Shown: positions 33,982 through 43,225 of the stretch, piece after piece
How the letters are laid out: each line of letters starts with the position of its first letter
Numbering within the stretch: the first letter of the stretch is position 1
DNA from: Ruminococcus sp.
Lineage (GTDB): Bacteria > Bacillota_A > Clostridia > Oscillospirales > Ruminococcaceae
Direction: 5' to 3'
NCBI RefSeq assembly: GCF_016283395.1
Contig: NZ_JAEEMU010000045.1
Span: forward strand, 1-64,000
Length of the DNA stretch: 64,000 nucleotides
Notes under the pieces: generated by a model
Databases searched by the model: none
Seen by the model: the letters and a program-made list of their open reading frames with translations, nothing else
Told to the model about the DNA's origin: nothing
Translations under genes and position numbers: made by a program

Positions 33982-34836
33982 TTACTTTATAGGTTTGCAC
34001 ATTTTTTTGCAAAGTGACTCATGGAACGAATTTCCTATGAGATTTATAAAGTTTATATTGTTCTTTCCACGGCATATCTCTATACTGTCGCCGTTTCTGA
34101 GACTTACAAACAGCTCACCGTCAACATTGATGACCATGCTGTCATCACGCACAGTAACGTCCTTCATAATAAGCTTTCTCTGGGGCGAGAACATTGTCGC
34201 ACGGGAAAAAAGTGAGTGAGGACATATAAGTGTCATTTCGATACATTCAAGATCGGGCTCTATTACAGGTCCGCCTGCCGAAAGGGCATATGCCGTAGAG
34301 CCTGAGGGAGTGCTGAAAAGTACTCCGTCAGCACGATATCTTCCAACGAGATAGCTTTCGGAATAGACCTCGAATTCACATATCCTGAAGCTTCCCGACC
34401 TTGCGGATACTTCGTTGAGGACTGTGGCTGTTTTATCACCGTCATCACTGTGGTATACCACATCAAGCGTCATTCGCGGTGAGAGCTCATACTCACCCGT
34501 TGTAAGCAGACTGAGCTTGTCAAGCTGGTCGGCTTCAAGTCCTGCCATAAATCCGAGAGTTCCGGTATTTATGCCCAGAAGCTTTGTATCACTTCCGATG
34601 AGAAGCTTAGCACAGCGCAGTATCGTTCCGTCACCGCCTATGGCAAGTACATAATCCGCTGTCTTTGCAGCTTCTCTGATATCTTCAAATTTAACAAAAT
34701 GCTTATCAGAAAAATCATTTCTGAACACCTCGCTGACAGATACCTCTATACCGCACCTGTCAAGCACATCGCATACCTCGCGGGCACAGCTGAGCGCATT
34801 GGGCTTCTGAAAATTAGGGTACAACGCTGCCTTCAT
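33982..34836 (-). CDS. nadK: NAD kinase
   Basis: Phosphorylates NAD to NADP with ATP or polyphosphate. 284 aa. Motifs: GGDGTILRCAKLL (family GGDGT), LGINTGTLGFMAGLEADQL, LNEVSARSGSF (NE/D motif) and DGVLFSTPSGSTAYALSAGG. It follows tlyA after 11 bp and precedes argR in the conserved block. Confidence 0.95.
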   Translation of the reverse strand: MKAALYPNFQKPNALSCAREVCDVLDRCGIEVSVSEVFRNDFSDKHFVKFEDIREAAKTADYVLAIGGDGTILRCAKLLIGSDTKLLGINTGTLGFMAGLEADQLDKLSLLTTGEYELSPRMTLDVVYHSDDGDKTATVLNEVSARSGSFRICEFEVYSESYLVGRYRADGVLFSTPSGSTAYALSAGGPVIEPDLECIEMTLICPHSLFSRATMFSPQRKLIMKDVTVRDDSMVINVDGELFVSLRNGDSIEICRGKNNINFINLIGNSFHESLCKKMCKPIK

Positions 34837-34847
34837 AAACGCACTCC

Positions 34848-35633
34848 TTATAGTTTATTGAAGGAGCTATCGGTAAGCTCCTTGAAATCATGTTTTTTCT
34901 GCTCTCCTGCCGACTTCCTCAGCAGGACAAGATATTCTATATTTCCGCTTCCTCCGCGGACGGGGGAATACGTATATTTCTCAGTGACAAAGCCTATCGA
35001 CACGGCAAAGCTGTCTGTCTCGGAAAGCACACGTATATGCACCTTCCTGTCCTTGACGATGCCGCGCTTGCCTATATCGCTGCGTCCTGCTTCAAACTGC
35101 GGCTTGATAAGAACTGCTGCACACTCTCCGTCTTTGAGGAGCTCATACACCTTTGGTAGTATCTTTGTAAGGGAGATAAAGGATACATCTACAGAGATAA
35201 AGTCTGCTTGTCCGCCTATATCCTCCGCAAAGACCTCGCGTATATCAGTTCCTTCCATGTTCACCACACGGGGATCGTTTACAAGCGTTTCTGCAAGCTG
35301 TCCGTGTCCTACGTCTACGGCATAGACCTTAGCTGCACCGTTTTGCAGCATGAAATCAGTAAAACCGCCTGTGGAAGCTCCTATATCAAGACAGACCTTG
35401 CCATTAAGGTCAATCCCGAATTCGGCTACAGCCTTTTCCAGCTTTAACGCACCTCTGCCTACATATGCCTCTGTTTCGGAACATTCTATCACATCAGCCT
35501 CAGTGACTTCGTCAGAGGGCTTGCCTGCTTTTTTTCCGTTTACAGTAACACTTCCCGAACGTATCATTTCCTTTGCACGCTCGCGGCTCCTTGATAGTCC
35601 TCTGGCTACAAGCTCAGCGTCAAGTCTTGCCAT
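34848..35633 (-). CDS. tlyA: TlyA-family rRNA 2'-O-methyltransferase
   Basis: 261 aa. An N-terminal S4 RNA-binding domain (RLDAELVARGLSRSRERAKE, SGSVTVNGKKAGKPSDEV) is joined to an FtsJ-like Rossmann methyltransferase with SAM motif CLDIGASTGGFTDFML and VYAVDVGHGQL. Actinobacterial TlyA methylates C1409 and C1920 of ribosomal RNA; shorter clostridial forms are thought to do part of this. Starts directly after dxs stop (1-bp spacing) in the operon. Confidence 0.92.
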   Translation of the reverse strand: MARLDAELVARGLSRSRERAKEMIRSGSVTVNGKKAGKPSDEVTEADVIECSETEAYVGRGALKLEKAVAEFGIDLNGKVCLDIGASTGGFTDFMLQNGAAKVYAVDVGHGQLAETLVNDPRVVNMEGTDIREVFAEDIGGQADFISVDVSFISLTKILPKVYELLKDGECAAVLIKPQFEAGRSDIGKRGIVKDRKVHIRVLSETDSFAVSIGFVTEKYTYSPVRGGSGNIEYLVLLRKSAGEQKKHDFKELTDSSFNKL

Positions 35634-37511
35634 TTATTTTCTCCTGCCGCGGATATACTCCGCCATTTTTTCACTTGTAAGTCCAAGCTTTTCGAGACAT
35701 GACATTACGGAAGCCTGCTTTACAAAGCCATTAGCTGTAACTCGGCTGTAGTCTCCGCGATATCCAAGCTCGGAAAGCACATCTCCTATCTTTTCGGAAA
35801 TACTTCCCTCGCCCATAGACTCCTCAAAAAATACGATAGTATCATACCTGCTTATCTCTTCGCCTAAGTCGCTCTCAAGTGGATATATCTTCGTAAGCTT
35901 CAGTATATCGCAGTTTATGCCGTCTTTTTTGAGTTCCTGCTGTGCCTTGTATGCTTCATTGTAAAGTCTGCCGTAGGTTATTATGAGTATATCACTGTTT
36001 TCTTCACGTATATAAAGATGCTCAGTAGTAAGGTGGTATTTACTGAACGACATCTCCTCAGAACCGCGGGGATACCTTACCGCTGCAAGTCCTGTTTCGC
36101 TGTATAACGCCTTTTTCATGCACATCTTCATCTCTGAATAGCATGAGGGCGAATATATTACCGTATTTGGTATAGTCGTAAGCATAGGTACATCAAGAAG
36201 TCCCTGATGTGTCTCGCCGTCCTCGCCGACTATGCCTGCACGGTCGATGCCAAGCACGATATGCAGTCCGCCTATTGCGATATCATGTACCAGCTGGTCG
36301 TAGGCGCGCTGCAAAAATGTTGAATATACTGCAAATACAGGCAGCATACCCATTGATGCAAGTCCGCCTGCAAATGTGACTGCGTGCTGTTCGGCTATTC
36401 CAACATCAAAAAATCTCTCGGGATATTTGAAATGAAAGAACTGCAAGCCAGTTCCGTATTTCATAGCAGCTGTTATAGCGCATATCTTTTCATCTTTTTC
36501 CGCTAGACGCACAAGCTCCTTGCCGAATACTGTAGAATAGCTGTCTGCTGCCGAGACTTCGGGATTTCCTGTAGCTATGTCGAACTTTGAGATACCGTGA
36601 TATTCTCCCGGATTTTGCTCGGCAGGCGCATAGCCCTTGCCCTTTACAGTCTTGACATGGATAAACACAGGCTCGTGATAGGACTTAGCCATGTGCATTA
36701 CTTCTTCAAGCTCAGACAAATTATGACCGTTTACAGGTCCAAGATAGATGAAGCCCATGTCCTCGAACATCGTACTCTGCTCAAGGATATTTGACTTTAC
36801 GGAGTCCTTGACGTTCTTGATGCCCTTGGCAACACTGTTTCCCACAAGGGGTATCATTCCGAGACCGCGTTCAACTGCTCGCTTGGTGGAAAGATACTTC
36901 TCGGTATTTCTAAGAGAAGTAAGGTACTTTGAAAGCGAACCTACGCTCTTTGATATGGACATATTATTGTCATTGAGTATGACTATGAGATTTCTCTGGA
37001 GTCCTCTGCCGCAGTTGTTCATAGCTTCATAGAACATTCCGCCCGTCATAGCTCCGTCACCGATAACTGCCACAGCATAGTTATCCTTGCCTTGCAGCTC
37101 CATAGCTTCTGCAATTCCGCAGGCAACAGACACAGATGTACTGCTGTGACCGCTTATGAATGTATCATGAGGGGATTCCGCCGGCTTTGGAAAGCCTGAT
37201 ATACCGCCCTCCTGCCTGAGCGTTGAAAAGCTGTCAAGTCTGCCTGTAAGTATTTTATGTGTATATGCCTGATGACCTACGTCCCATACTATCTTGTCCT
37301 CAGGCGAATTGAAATTGCGGTGTATCGCCATAGTGAGCTCTACAGCTCCCAGATTTGAGGCAAGGTGTCCGCCTGTTGCGGATACCGTTGAAATAAGGAT
37401 ATTCCTTATCTCCTTGCATAAGCCTGCACACTGGTTAAGCGAAAGCTTTTTCAGGTCCCTGGGGAGATCAAGCTCCTCCAATGTGACCTTTTCATTTATA
37501 TTATCCTTCAT
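35634..37511 (-). CDS. dxs: 1-Deoxy-D-xylulose-5-phosphate synthase
   Basis: Thiamine-diphosphate enzyme condensing pyruvate and glyceraldehyde-3-phosphate, first step of the MEP isoprenoid path. 625 aa. HLASNLGAVELTMAIH, WDVGHQAYTHKILTGR, SGHSSTSVS, TPP-binding GDGAMTGGMFYEAMNN with ILNDNNMSIS, then the pyrimidine domain RFFDVGIAEQHAV and DRAGIVGEDGETHQG. Full length. It lies 36 bp after ispA, which uses its downstream products. Confidence 0.97.
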   Translation of the reverse strand: MKDNINEKVTLEELDLPRDLKKLSLNQCAGLCKEIRNILISTVSATGGHLASNLGAVELTMAIHRNFNSPEDKIVWDVGHQAYTHKILTGRLDSFSTLRQEGGISGFPKPAESPHDTFISGHSSTSVSVACGIAEAMELQGKDNYAVAVIGDGAMTGGMFYEAMNNCGRGLQRNLIVILNDNNMSISKSVGSLSKYLTSLRNTEKYLSTKRAVERGLGMIPLVGNSVAKGIKNVKDSVKSNILEQSTMFEDMGFIYLGPVNGHNLSELEEVMHMAKSYHEPVFIHVKTVKGKGYAPAEQNPGEYHGISKFDIATGNPEVSAADSYSTVFGKELVRLAEKDEKICAITAAMKYGTGLQFFHFKYPERFFDVGIAEQHAVTFAGGLASMGMLPVFAVYSTFLQRAYDQLVHDIAIGGLHIVLGIDRAGIVGEDGETHQGLLDVPMLTTIPNTVIYSPSCYSEMKMCMKKALYSETGLAAVRYPRGSEEMSFSKYHLTTEHLYIREENSDILIITYGRLYNEAYKAQQELKKDGINCDILKLTKIYPLESDLGEEISRYDTIVFFEESMGEGSISEKIGDVLSELGYRGDYSRVTANGFVKQASVMSCLEKLGLTSEKMAEYIRGRRK

Positions 37512-37547
37512 TTTTACGAAATGCGGATATATCCGCAGCTCCTTTTA

Positions 37548-38438
37548 TTAGTTCTTTCTTTTCAGAAGCATTTCCGTCAGCTCTGTGAGGAATGCGTCCT
37601 TTCCGAATACTTCAAGACAGCCAAGTGCCTCTTCTGTTATGCTGTTGGCTATCTCCTGAGCCTTTTCAACTCCATAAAGTGTTACAAATGTGGTCTTGTT
37701 TTCCTCGGCATCACTGCCTACGGGCTTTCCAAGCTCCTCAGTTGTGCTTGTAACATCAAGGATATCATCTATTATCTGAAAAGCAAGTCCAAGCTTGAAG
37801 CCGTAGTCTGCGGCTGCCTGTATCTTTGCTTCATCTGCTCCTGCACATATACAGCCCATGATGCATGATACTGCAATTAGCTGTCCTGTCTTGTGGCGGT
37901 ACATATTGCGCAGATTTGCTTCGTCAACGTCGCTGCGCTCCTCATTTTCCATATCTATGACCTGTCCGCCTATCATTCCCTCTCTGCCTACTGCCTTTGC
38001 AAGACATGAGATGATCTTTACTTTCTGCTCAGCAGTAAGGCTGTCGTCATTGGCGATGATCTCAAAGGGCTGAACCGAAAGTGCATCACCTGCAAGTATA
38101 GCCATTGCTTCGCCGAATGCCTTGTGGCATGAAGGCTTTCCGCGGCGGAAATCATCATTGTCCATTGCGGGAAGATCGTCATGTATAAGCGAGAATGTGT
38201 GTATCATCTCTATTGCAGCAGCAGGTGCGGCTGCCTTTCTGTAGTCGCCGCCCAGTGCATTACAGAATGAGTATACCAACACGGGACGGATACGCTTTCC
38301 GCCTGCTTCAAGAGAATAATTCATTGCATCTATGAGGTTTTTCTGGGCTGTCATAGTTTCCGAATGGGTATTGTATTTTCTGAGATTTTCCTCAGTAAAG
38401 CTTATATATTCGCTTAGCTTTTCTTTAAATCCTGACAT
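37548..38438 (-). CDS. ispA: Polyprenyl (farnesyl/geranyl) diphosphate synthase
   Basis: 296 aa, trans-prenyltransferase condensing IPP with allylic diphosphates. First aspartate-rich motif LIHDDLPAMDNDDFRRGKPS (with the bacterial insertion), second AFQIIDDILDVT; GGKRIRPVL and SCIMGCICAG match the family. Operon order xseA-xseB-ispA-dxs is the classical Firmicute arrangement; ispA starts 1 bp from xseB's stop. Confidence 0.95.
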   Translation of the reverse strand: MSGFKEKLSEYISFTEENLRKYNTHSETMTAQKNLIDAMNYSLEAGGKRIRPVLVYSFCNALGGDYRKAAAPAAAIEMIHTFSLIHDDLPAMDNDDFRRGKPSCHKAFGEAMAILAGDALSVQPFEIIANDDSLTAEQKVKIISCLAKAVGREGMIGGQVIDMENEERSDVDEANLRNMYRHKTGQLIAVSCIMGCICAGADEAKIQAAADYGFKLGLAFQIIDDILDVTSTTEELGKPVGSDAEENKTTFVTLYGVEKAQEIANSITEEALGCLEVFGKDAFLTELTEMLLKRKN

Positions 38439-38439
38439 A

Positions 38440-38643
38440 TTATTTCTCTGACGGAACTGTTCCGTCGTCCTCCGTGATCTTTATCTGTGCTTCATCGAGC
38501 TGTTTGCGGCAGGCAGCTGAAAGCTTTACGCCCTCGCCGTATAATTCCACAGCTTTTTCGAGCGGGATATCCCCTTTTTCAAGCTCGTTCACTATCTTTC
38601 CGAGCTTTGTCATATTATCTTCAAATGTAAGCTTTTCTTTCAT
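38440..38643 (-). CDS. xseB: Exodeoxyribonuclease VII small subunit
   Basis: 67-aa all-helical subunit that binds XseA in excess. Sequence KLTFEDNMTKLGKIVNELEK and DIPLEKAVELYGEGVKLSAA are diagnostic. The frame is open to 38679, but GGTGAT before ATG 38643 and the xseA stop just upstream (38648) support the shorter protein. Confidence 0.93.
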   Translation of the reverse strand: MKEKLTFEDNMTKLGKIVNELEKGDIPLEKAVELYGEGVKLSAACRKQLDEAQIKITEDDGTVPSEK

Positions 38644-38647
38644 TATA

Positions 38648-39838
38648 TCACCATTTATCAGTAATCTCTGCTTCAGCACCGCCGCTGCCGAATGTGAGCT
38701 TTATCTTGTCGCCCTTTTCAAGAGTCTCAGAACTGCTGAGGAGCTTTTCCTCTTTATATACGAGAGAATATCCTCGTGAAAGCACTTTGAGTGGGCTCAG
38801 GCTGTCAAGCTTTGCAATCCTCTCCGAAAGCTGGTGCTCAAGGCGTTCATAGTATCTCGAAAATGCGGCTTCACGCCTTTTGTCAAGTCCTGCAAGCTTC
38901 TCGGCAGTAAGCTTTACCCTGTTCTCGGGAGACTGTGCCGAAAGTCGGGCGTTAAGTGCGATAAATCTGTCGCTTGCCTTGTCAAGCTGCGCAAGTACAG
39001 ACCTTTCTGCTCTGCGTTCAAGTATGGATATCTTTTCATACAGACTTGCCATATCGGGAGCTGCAAGCTCCGCTGCTGCCGACGGTGTAGGCGCACGAAG
39101 ATCGGCCGCAAGGTCAGCTATGGTATAGTCAGTTTCGTGTCCTACTGCGGATATAACAGGAACTTTGCAGTTGTATACCGCATATGCCACCTTTTCGGTA
39201 TTGAAGGCACTGAGATCCTCGCTTGAACCGCCGCCGCGTCCTACGATGATAACGTCACAGCCTGCGGCTTCTGCTTTCAATATGCCTCTGCATACCGACT
39301 CTGCCGCACCGTCGCCCTGTACGAGTGCATTGACTGCATATATCTCACACAAGGGATAGCGTCTCGATAATACGTTTATTATATCGCGCACAGCTGCTCC
39401 GCTGAGCGAAGTAACTGCGCCTATTTTCTTAGGCATAGGAGGTATGGGACGCTTATGAGTTGTATCGAATATCCCCTCTTTGGCAAGCTTCTTTTTCAGC
39501 TGTTCAAGAGCTGCTCCTGCTGCTCCTGCGCCCTCGGGAATGATATCATTGACGTAGAGCTGATAAGCTCCGTCACGCTCATATACTCCGATACTTCCCG
39601 AAACTATTACCGACATACCGTCCTCGGGCTCAAATCTGAGACGCGCTGCCGCACTTGCAAACATCACTGCTTTAAGTGAGCTTTCGCTGTCTTTTAATGT
39701 AAAGTATACGTGTCCGCTTCGGTAATGCTTTACGTAGTCCGTTATCTCGCCGCGAACCATTACGCCCTGGATATTTCTGTCGTTTTTGAGTATCGAGCCT
39801 ATGTATTTATTTATCTGTGTAACTGTGATTACAGGCAT
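38648..39838 (-). CDS. xseA: Exodeoxyribonuclease VII large subunit
   Basis: 396 aa. OB-fold N-terminus (ITVTQINKYIGSILKNDRNI, RGEITDYVKHYRSGHVYFTL), then the catalytic core with IGAVTSLSGAAVRDIINVLS, IIVGRGGGSSEDLSAFN and PVISAVGHETDYTIADLAAD. A coiled-coil tail follows. Degrades single-stranded DNA to oligonucleotides. It abuts the TsaD-like gene (1-bp spacing). Confidence 0.96.
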   Translation of the reverse strand: MPVITVTQINKYIGSILKNDRNIQGVMVRGEITDYVKHYRSGHVYFTLKDSESSLKAVMFASAAARLRFEPEDGMSVIVSGSIGVYERDGAYQLYVNDIIPEGAGAAGAALEQLKKKLAKEGIFDTTHKRPIPPMPKKIGAVTSLSGAAVRDIINVLSRRYPLCEIYAVNALVQGDGAAESVCRGILKAEAAGCDVIIVGRGGGSSEDLSAFNTEKVAYAVYNCKVPVISAVGHETDYTIADLAADLRAPTPSAAAELAAPDMASLYEKISILERRAERSVLAQLDKASDRFIALNARLSAQSPENRVKLTAEKLAGLDKRREAAFSRYYERLEHQLSERIAKLDSLSPLKVLSRGYSLVYKEEKLLSSSETLEKGDKIKLTFGSGGAEAEITDKW

Positions 39839-40786
39839 CTATTTCTCTCCTGTGGTTTTCAGATAACCATATATAGCCACTCCTGCTGCATTGTCGCATG
39901 AAAACTGCGGCTGCGCAAAGCTTGCTGACGGGAAACGGGAAATTATCCTGTCGCGGATAATAACGTCCGACATTACTCCGCCTGCAAATACAAGGGGAAG
40001 CTCTCCGTATTCGCCGACAGCATGGGCTGTCATGGCAATAATTGTCTCGGCAATGAAGTCAAGACAGTATTTCGCTATATTTTCGGGACTTTCGCCGCTG
40101 TCAAGCATATCGCCGCACTTATTCTCAACTCCCGAAAGACAGCAGCTGCCGTTTTTCAGTACAGCCTTAACCTTGAAGTGCTTGTTTGCGTTCATGGCAA
40201 GCTTTTCAAGCTCTGCTCCGCATGGAAATTTAAGTCCCAGCATTACGCCTGTACGGTCTACAGCCTGTCCTGCTTTAAGGTCGAGAGATGTACCTATCTC
40301 TGTTATTTTCAGTACAGTTTCTTCATCAGGCTCGCAGAGGAGGCAGTCGGTAGTTCCGCCGCTTACGTGAAAGGCTATGAAACGCTCATTCACAAGGTCG
40401 AGCCTGTCCGCAGAATACAGGGCTGCAAGTATATGTCCGATCTGATGCGAGGTGGTGAAAAGCTTTGCGCCAACTGCTGCCGCATATGAACGGGCAAAGC
40501 CCTCTCCGCAGAGAAAGCAGGGCATATACGAACCCTCGATGTTTCGCGGTCTGGCAGAAGCTGTTACCACCTTAGGAGCTGCAAGCTCATTCTCGCCGAA
40601 AAGCTGCTCCAGCATATCGGGAAGCTGCTTCGTATGGTGGAAAACTGCATCGCTCTGTCTGAGTCCAAGCTCTCCGTCCTTTACTGGAAGAAGCTTTTTA
40701 CACTGATATACCTTGTTCTCCTCGCTGACATACACTGCCGCAGAGGTGGTATAATTACTGGTATCGACTCCGAGAAACTCAGGCAT
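39839..40786 (-). CDS. TsaD/Kae1-like (Gcp, peptidase M22) paralog
   Basis: 315-aa ASKHA-fold protein resembling the t6A enzyme TsaD but divergent: LGVDTSNYTTSAAVY at the N-terminus, metal-binding HQIGHILAALYSAD (H-x3-H), nucleotide loop FHVSGGTTDCLL and VFAGGVMSDVIIRDRI. TsaD proper usually has GIETSCDETA, so this is probably the clostridial paralog found next to xseA rather than the essential t6A enzyme. Function not established. Overlaps nusB by 8 bp. Confidence 0.75.
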   Translation of the reverse strand: MPEFLGVDTSNYTTSAAVYVSEENKVYQCKKLLPVKDGELGLRQSDAVFHHTKQLPDMLEQLFGENELAAPKVVTASARPRNIEGSYMPCFLCGEGFARSYAAAVGAKLFTTSHQIGHILAALYSADRLDLVNERFIAFHVSGGTTDCLLCEPDEETVLKITEIGTSLDLKAGQAVDRTGVMLGLKFPCGAELEKLAMNANKHFKVKAVLKNGSCCLSGVENKCGDMLDSGESPENIAKYCLDFIAETIIAMTAHAVGEYGELPLVFAGGVMSDVIIRDRIISRFPSASFAQPQFSCDNAAGVAIYGYLKTTGEK

Positions 40787-41195
40787 CTGTTTTTTCTTCC
40801 TTCTGCTCGTCTCGTGAGAATGCTCCGAGAACGCCGTTGATAAATGCTGTATCTTCCTGATATGTATACATCATTGAAAGCTTTATCGCTTCGCTTATTG
40901 CTGCGTTCATAGGTGTATTGTCATCATACAGCGACTCATACATAGCTATGCGCAGGATTGCAAGATTGAGCTTGGATATTCTCGAAACGCTTCTTGACTT
41001 GCTGTATTTTGAGATGATGCCGTCAAGTTCCTCTGCATGAGCAAGTGTGCCCTCAACTATCTTCTTGACCTCATCGTTTATAGTTATCTCATCGATCTCC
41101 TCTGCTATCTCGTAAAGCTCATTTATATCATCATCGCGCAGAAGCTGTTCAAATACCAGCTTGAATGCGCTGTCTCTTATTTCACGCCTTGTCAT
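40779..41195 (-). CDS. nusB: Transcription antitermination factor NusB
   Basis: 138 aa, all-helical. RREIRDSAFKLVFEQLLRDD at the start, a central ILRIAMYESLYDDNTPMNAA and NGVLGAFSRD at the C-terminus fit NusB, which binds boxA with NusE during rRNA transcription. Lies between the GNAT/Asp23 pair and the TsaD-like gene, as in the Bacillus yqhY-nusB order. Confidence 0.92.
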   Translation of the reverse strand: MTRREIRDSAFKLVFEQLLRDDDINELYEIAEEIDEITINDEVKKIVEGTLAHAEELDGIISKYSKSRSVSRISKLNLAILRIAMYESLYDDNTPMNAAISEAIKLSMMYTYQEDTAFINGVLGAFSRDEQKEEKTDA

Positions 41196-41206
41196 TTGTA
41201 CACTCC

Positions 41207-41650
41207 TTATTTTTCATCTAAAACCCGGTACATGAATATCATGCCCTCGTTTCCTTCAAATCCGTTTTTTATGTAAAACTTCTCGCTGGGATAGCCCTTA
41301 GTTGTCATCAGAGCCATTGCTACGACTCCCTCTTTTACAAGTTCGTCCTTTGCATATCCTATGACTGCTGTGCCTATACCGCTTCTGTGAAGCTCGGGCA
41401 GTACGCAGAATTCATCTATAACGTATTCAGGTCCGTGGAGATATGTAAGCTTTCTGCCGCATAATATCGCCTGTATACAGCCGTTTTTCTCACAGACGTA
41501 TCCTATGGACTGAGGTGCGGACATAAGCTCGCTTATCCTTTTACGTGACAATTCATCAGACCATGCCTCGTTCCACGGCGGTGCAGCAAATGCTGCTGTG
41601 AATACAGCCGCGGCTCCCTCAAGATCATCTTCCCTGTATCGGCGTATCAT
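41207..41650 (-). CDS. GNAT-family N-acetyltransferase
   Basis: 147 aa. MIRRYREDDLEGAAAVFTAA N-terminus, acetyl-CoA motif DEFCVLPELHRSGIGTAVIG and a C-terminal GYPSEKFYIKNGFEG. Small-molecule or protein acetyltransferase of unknown substrate. The ATG overlaps the Asp23 stop as ATGA. It is an accessory insertion in an otherwise conserved operon. Confidence 0.85.
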   Translation of the reverse strand: MIRRYREDDLEGAAAVFTAAFAAPPWNEAWSDELSRKRISELMSAPQSIGYVCEKNGCIQAILCGRKLTYLHGPEYVIDEFCVLPELHRSGIGTAVIGYAKDELVKEGVVAMALMTTKGYPSEKFYIKNGFEGNEGMIFMYRVLDEK

Positions 41651-41988
41651 TCAAATACTACTCCGCCTACTGTTACGTTGACTCTTGCCACAGGGACACC
41701 TGTCATATTCTGCACGTTTTCCTTGACGGCAGTCTGCACTTCCTGAGCAATATTGCAGGCTTTTTCACCGCTCTTTATAACTATATTCATGTCAATGGCA
41801 GCTACATCGCCCATCATACTTATTTTAATAGGTCCGTTTTTCCTCAGCTTGCTCATCTTATTAATTTCACCGCCAAGACTTGCAACTCCGTTTACATCAA
41901 GAGCTGCAAGCTTTGCTATTGCTATTATTACATCTTCGGATATCTTCAATCTACTTGATGCCGCAGGCTTCATCTCTTCAACTTCCAT
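41647..41988 (-). CDS. Asp23/Gls24 family protein (YqhY-like)
   Basis: 113 aa. LKISEDVIIAIAKLAALDVN, GVASLGG and the C-terminal NMTGVPVARVNVTVGGVVF are typical of Asp23 proteins. In Bacillus, YqhY sits at the same place next to accBC and nusB and affects acetyl-CoA carboxylase control; there are no acc genes here. ATG 41988 has GGAGG at a good distance, favoured over the earlier in-frame ATG at 42006. Confidence 0.88.
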   Translation of the reverse strand: MEVEEMKPAASSRLKISEDVIIAIAKLAALDVNGVASLGGEINKMSKLRKNGPIKISMMGDVAAIDMNIVIKSGEKACNIAQEVQTAVKENVQNMTGVPVARVNVTVGGVVFE

Positions 41989-42014
41989 ACTGAACCTCCA
42001 TAGCACATATTTGA

Positions 42015-42086
42015 GTGTAAATTTTAATCAAAACTGTATTTACACCAGTACTATTGTATTATAACATATAATTCAAGAAATAGCAA
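42015..42086 (-). promoter_or_regulatory. Internal promoter and 5' hairpin before the Asp23-nusB-recN section
   Basis: TTGCTA (42086-42081), 17-nt spacer and TATAAT (42063-42058) on the minus strand. Its leader contains a perfect 8-bp stem, GTGTAAAT (42015-42022) with ATTTACAC (42038-42045). This allows the housekeeping genes to be expressed independently of the sporulation genes upstream. Confidence 0.7.
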
Positions 42087-42133
42087 CAGACGCGGAGAAA
42101 AATTTACTTTATAATGTATTTGAACTACTGCGC

Positions 42134-42682
42134 TTATTTGACTTCAAATATCCTGATATTTTCAGCAGGAACTTCCGCTTCACCGAGGATAATCTCCTTT
42201 ATTGAAGCTGCCTGTGCCTTGTCAAGCCCCTCAGTCTTTACAACTACCTTTGCTGTCTCACCGTCAAGATATGCCACGCAGTCCTGAAATCCCTGCGCTT
42301 TTACGAGAGATTCTATAGTCCCCTCGCTCTCTATGAGCTTCGATACTTCAACAGCATCAAGTGCATTAACTACCATTTCATTTTCGGTAATATCCCCGCC
42401 GCCGATTATTGACTGCAAGGTCTGTACTGCTTCGTCACGGTCATTCATCTTGTCGAGCCGCGCCTGTGCAAAATAGTCACCTGCTGTCCCCTCAGCTGCG
42501 GCGTTCACGAACTCGGTCTGACCATAGTTTATGGTCTCGCTCTGCTTTTTCATTGTCATTTTATCTTCCTTCATCATGTCAGGCGATGCTGTATAGTTTA
42601 TGTAGACCGCTACTGCAAGCATAAGTGTAAGACAGGTCATTATTATCTGCTTTTTTCCTATAATAAGTGATGGCTTTTTCAT
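42134..42682 (-). CDS. spoIIIAH: Stage III sporulation protein AH-like
   Basis: 182 aa. N-terminal membrane helix (QIIMTCLTLMLAVAVYINYT) then a YscJ/FliF-like extracytoplasmic ring-building domain (FVNAAAEGTAGDYFAQARLD, DRDEAVQTLQSIIGGGDITE). In sporulating Firmicutes SpoIIIAH in the mother-cell membrane binds SpoIIQ of the forespore to form the feeding channel. Last gene of the spoIIIA operon. Confidence 0.93.
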   Translation of the reverse strand: MKKPSLIIGKKQIIMTCLTLMLAVAVYINYTASPDMMKEDKMTMKKQSETINYGQTEFVNAAAEGTAGDYFAQARLDKMNDRDEAVQTLQSIIGGGDITENEMVVNALDAVEVSKLIESEGTIESLVKAQGFQDCVAYLDGETAKVVVKTEGLDKAQAASIKEIILGEAEVPAENIRIFEVK

Positions 42683-42697
42683 TGCCGTTCTCTCCTT

Positions 42698-43225
42698 TTA
42701 TCTGAGTTTGGTTACGTATATTCTCGATGTTGGTATATCAAGTGCAGCTGATACTGCCTTGTATATGCTTTCGCGTACCTGCGCACTCCCTCCGCCCTCA
42801 CAAGCTACTACTGCTCCTGTTATCTCGGGCGATCTGACTGTTTCCACAAGCGCGTTCTTCTCGCTTCCCCCTCCGACTATAACATATCTCTCTTCCTCCT
42901 CCGTTTTATTATCACCGCGGCTGCACCGCCCCTCAGTTGCATAAACGTAGCGTTCATCACTCCCCACTGTAAGATATACCCTCACTTCTCCTGCACCTTC
43001 GATCTCCGAAAGAAAGACTTCGAGCCGTTTTTCTGTGTCATTGCAGTATTTTTCAGTATCAACTGCACCGATGCATCTGTCAGATACATCATTCTTTTTG
43101 GGAGCATCATCAGGTATGAGCGAGGATATCATTATCAGCAGCAGTCCGGCAATTCCGCATATTGTCATAAATACAGCCCATTTCCTGCCTTTTATAAGTT
43201 CCCTGAGCTTTTCAGCTATTTCCAT
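42698..43225 (-). CDS. spoIIIAG: Stage III sporulation protein AG
   Basis: 175 aa. Single N-terminal membrane segment (WAVFMTICGIAGLLLIMISS) and an extracytoplasmic ring-forming part with EKRLEVFLSEIEGAGEVRVY and a conserved C-terminal VVACEGGGSAQVRESI. Homolog of secretin-like ring component of the channel between mother cell and forespore. Overlaps spoIIIAF by 14 bp. Confidence 0.93.
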   Translation of the reverse strand: MEIAEKLRELIKGRKWAVFMTICGIAGLLLIMISSLIPDDAPKKNDVSDRCIGAVDTEKYCNDTEKRLEVFLSEIEGAGEVRVYLTVGSDERYVYATEGRCSRGDNKTEEEERYVIVGGGSEKNALVETVRSPEITGAVVACEGGGSAQVRESIYKAVSAALDIPTSRIYVTKLR

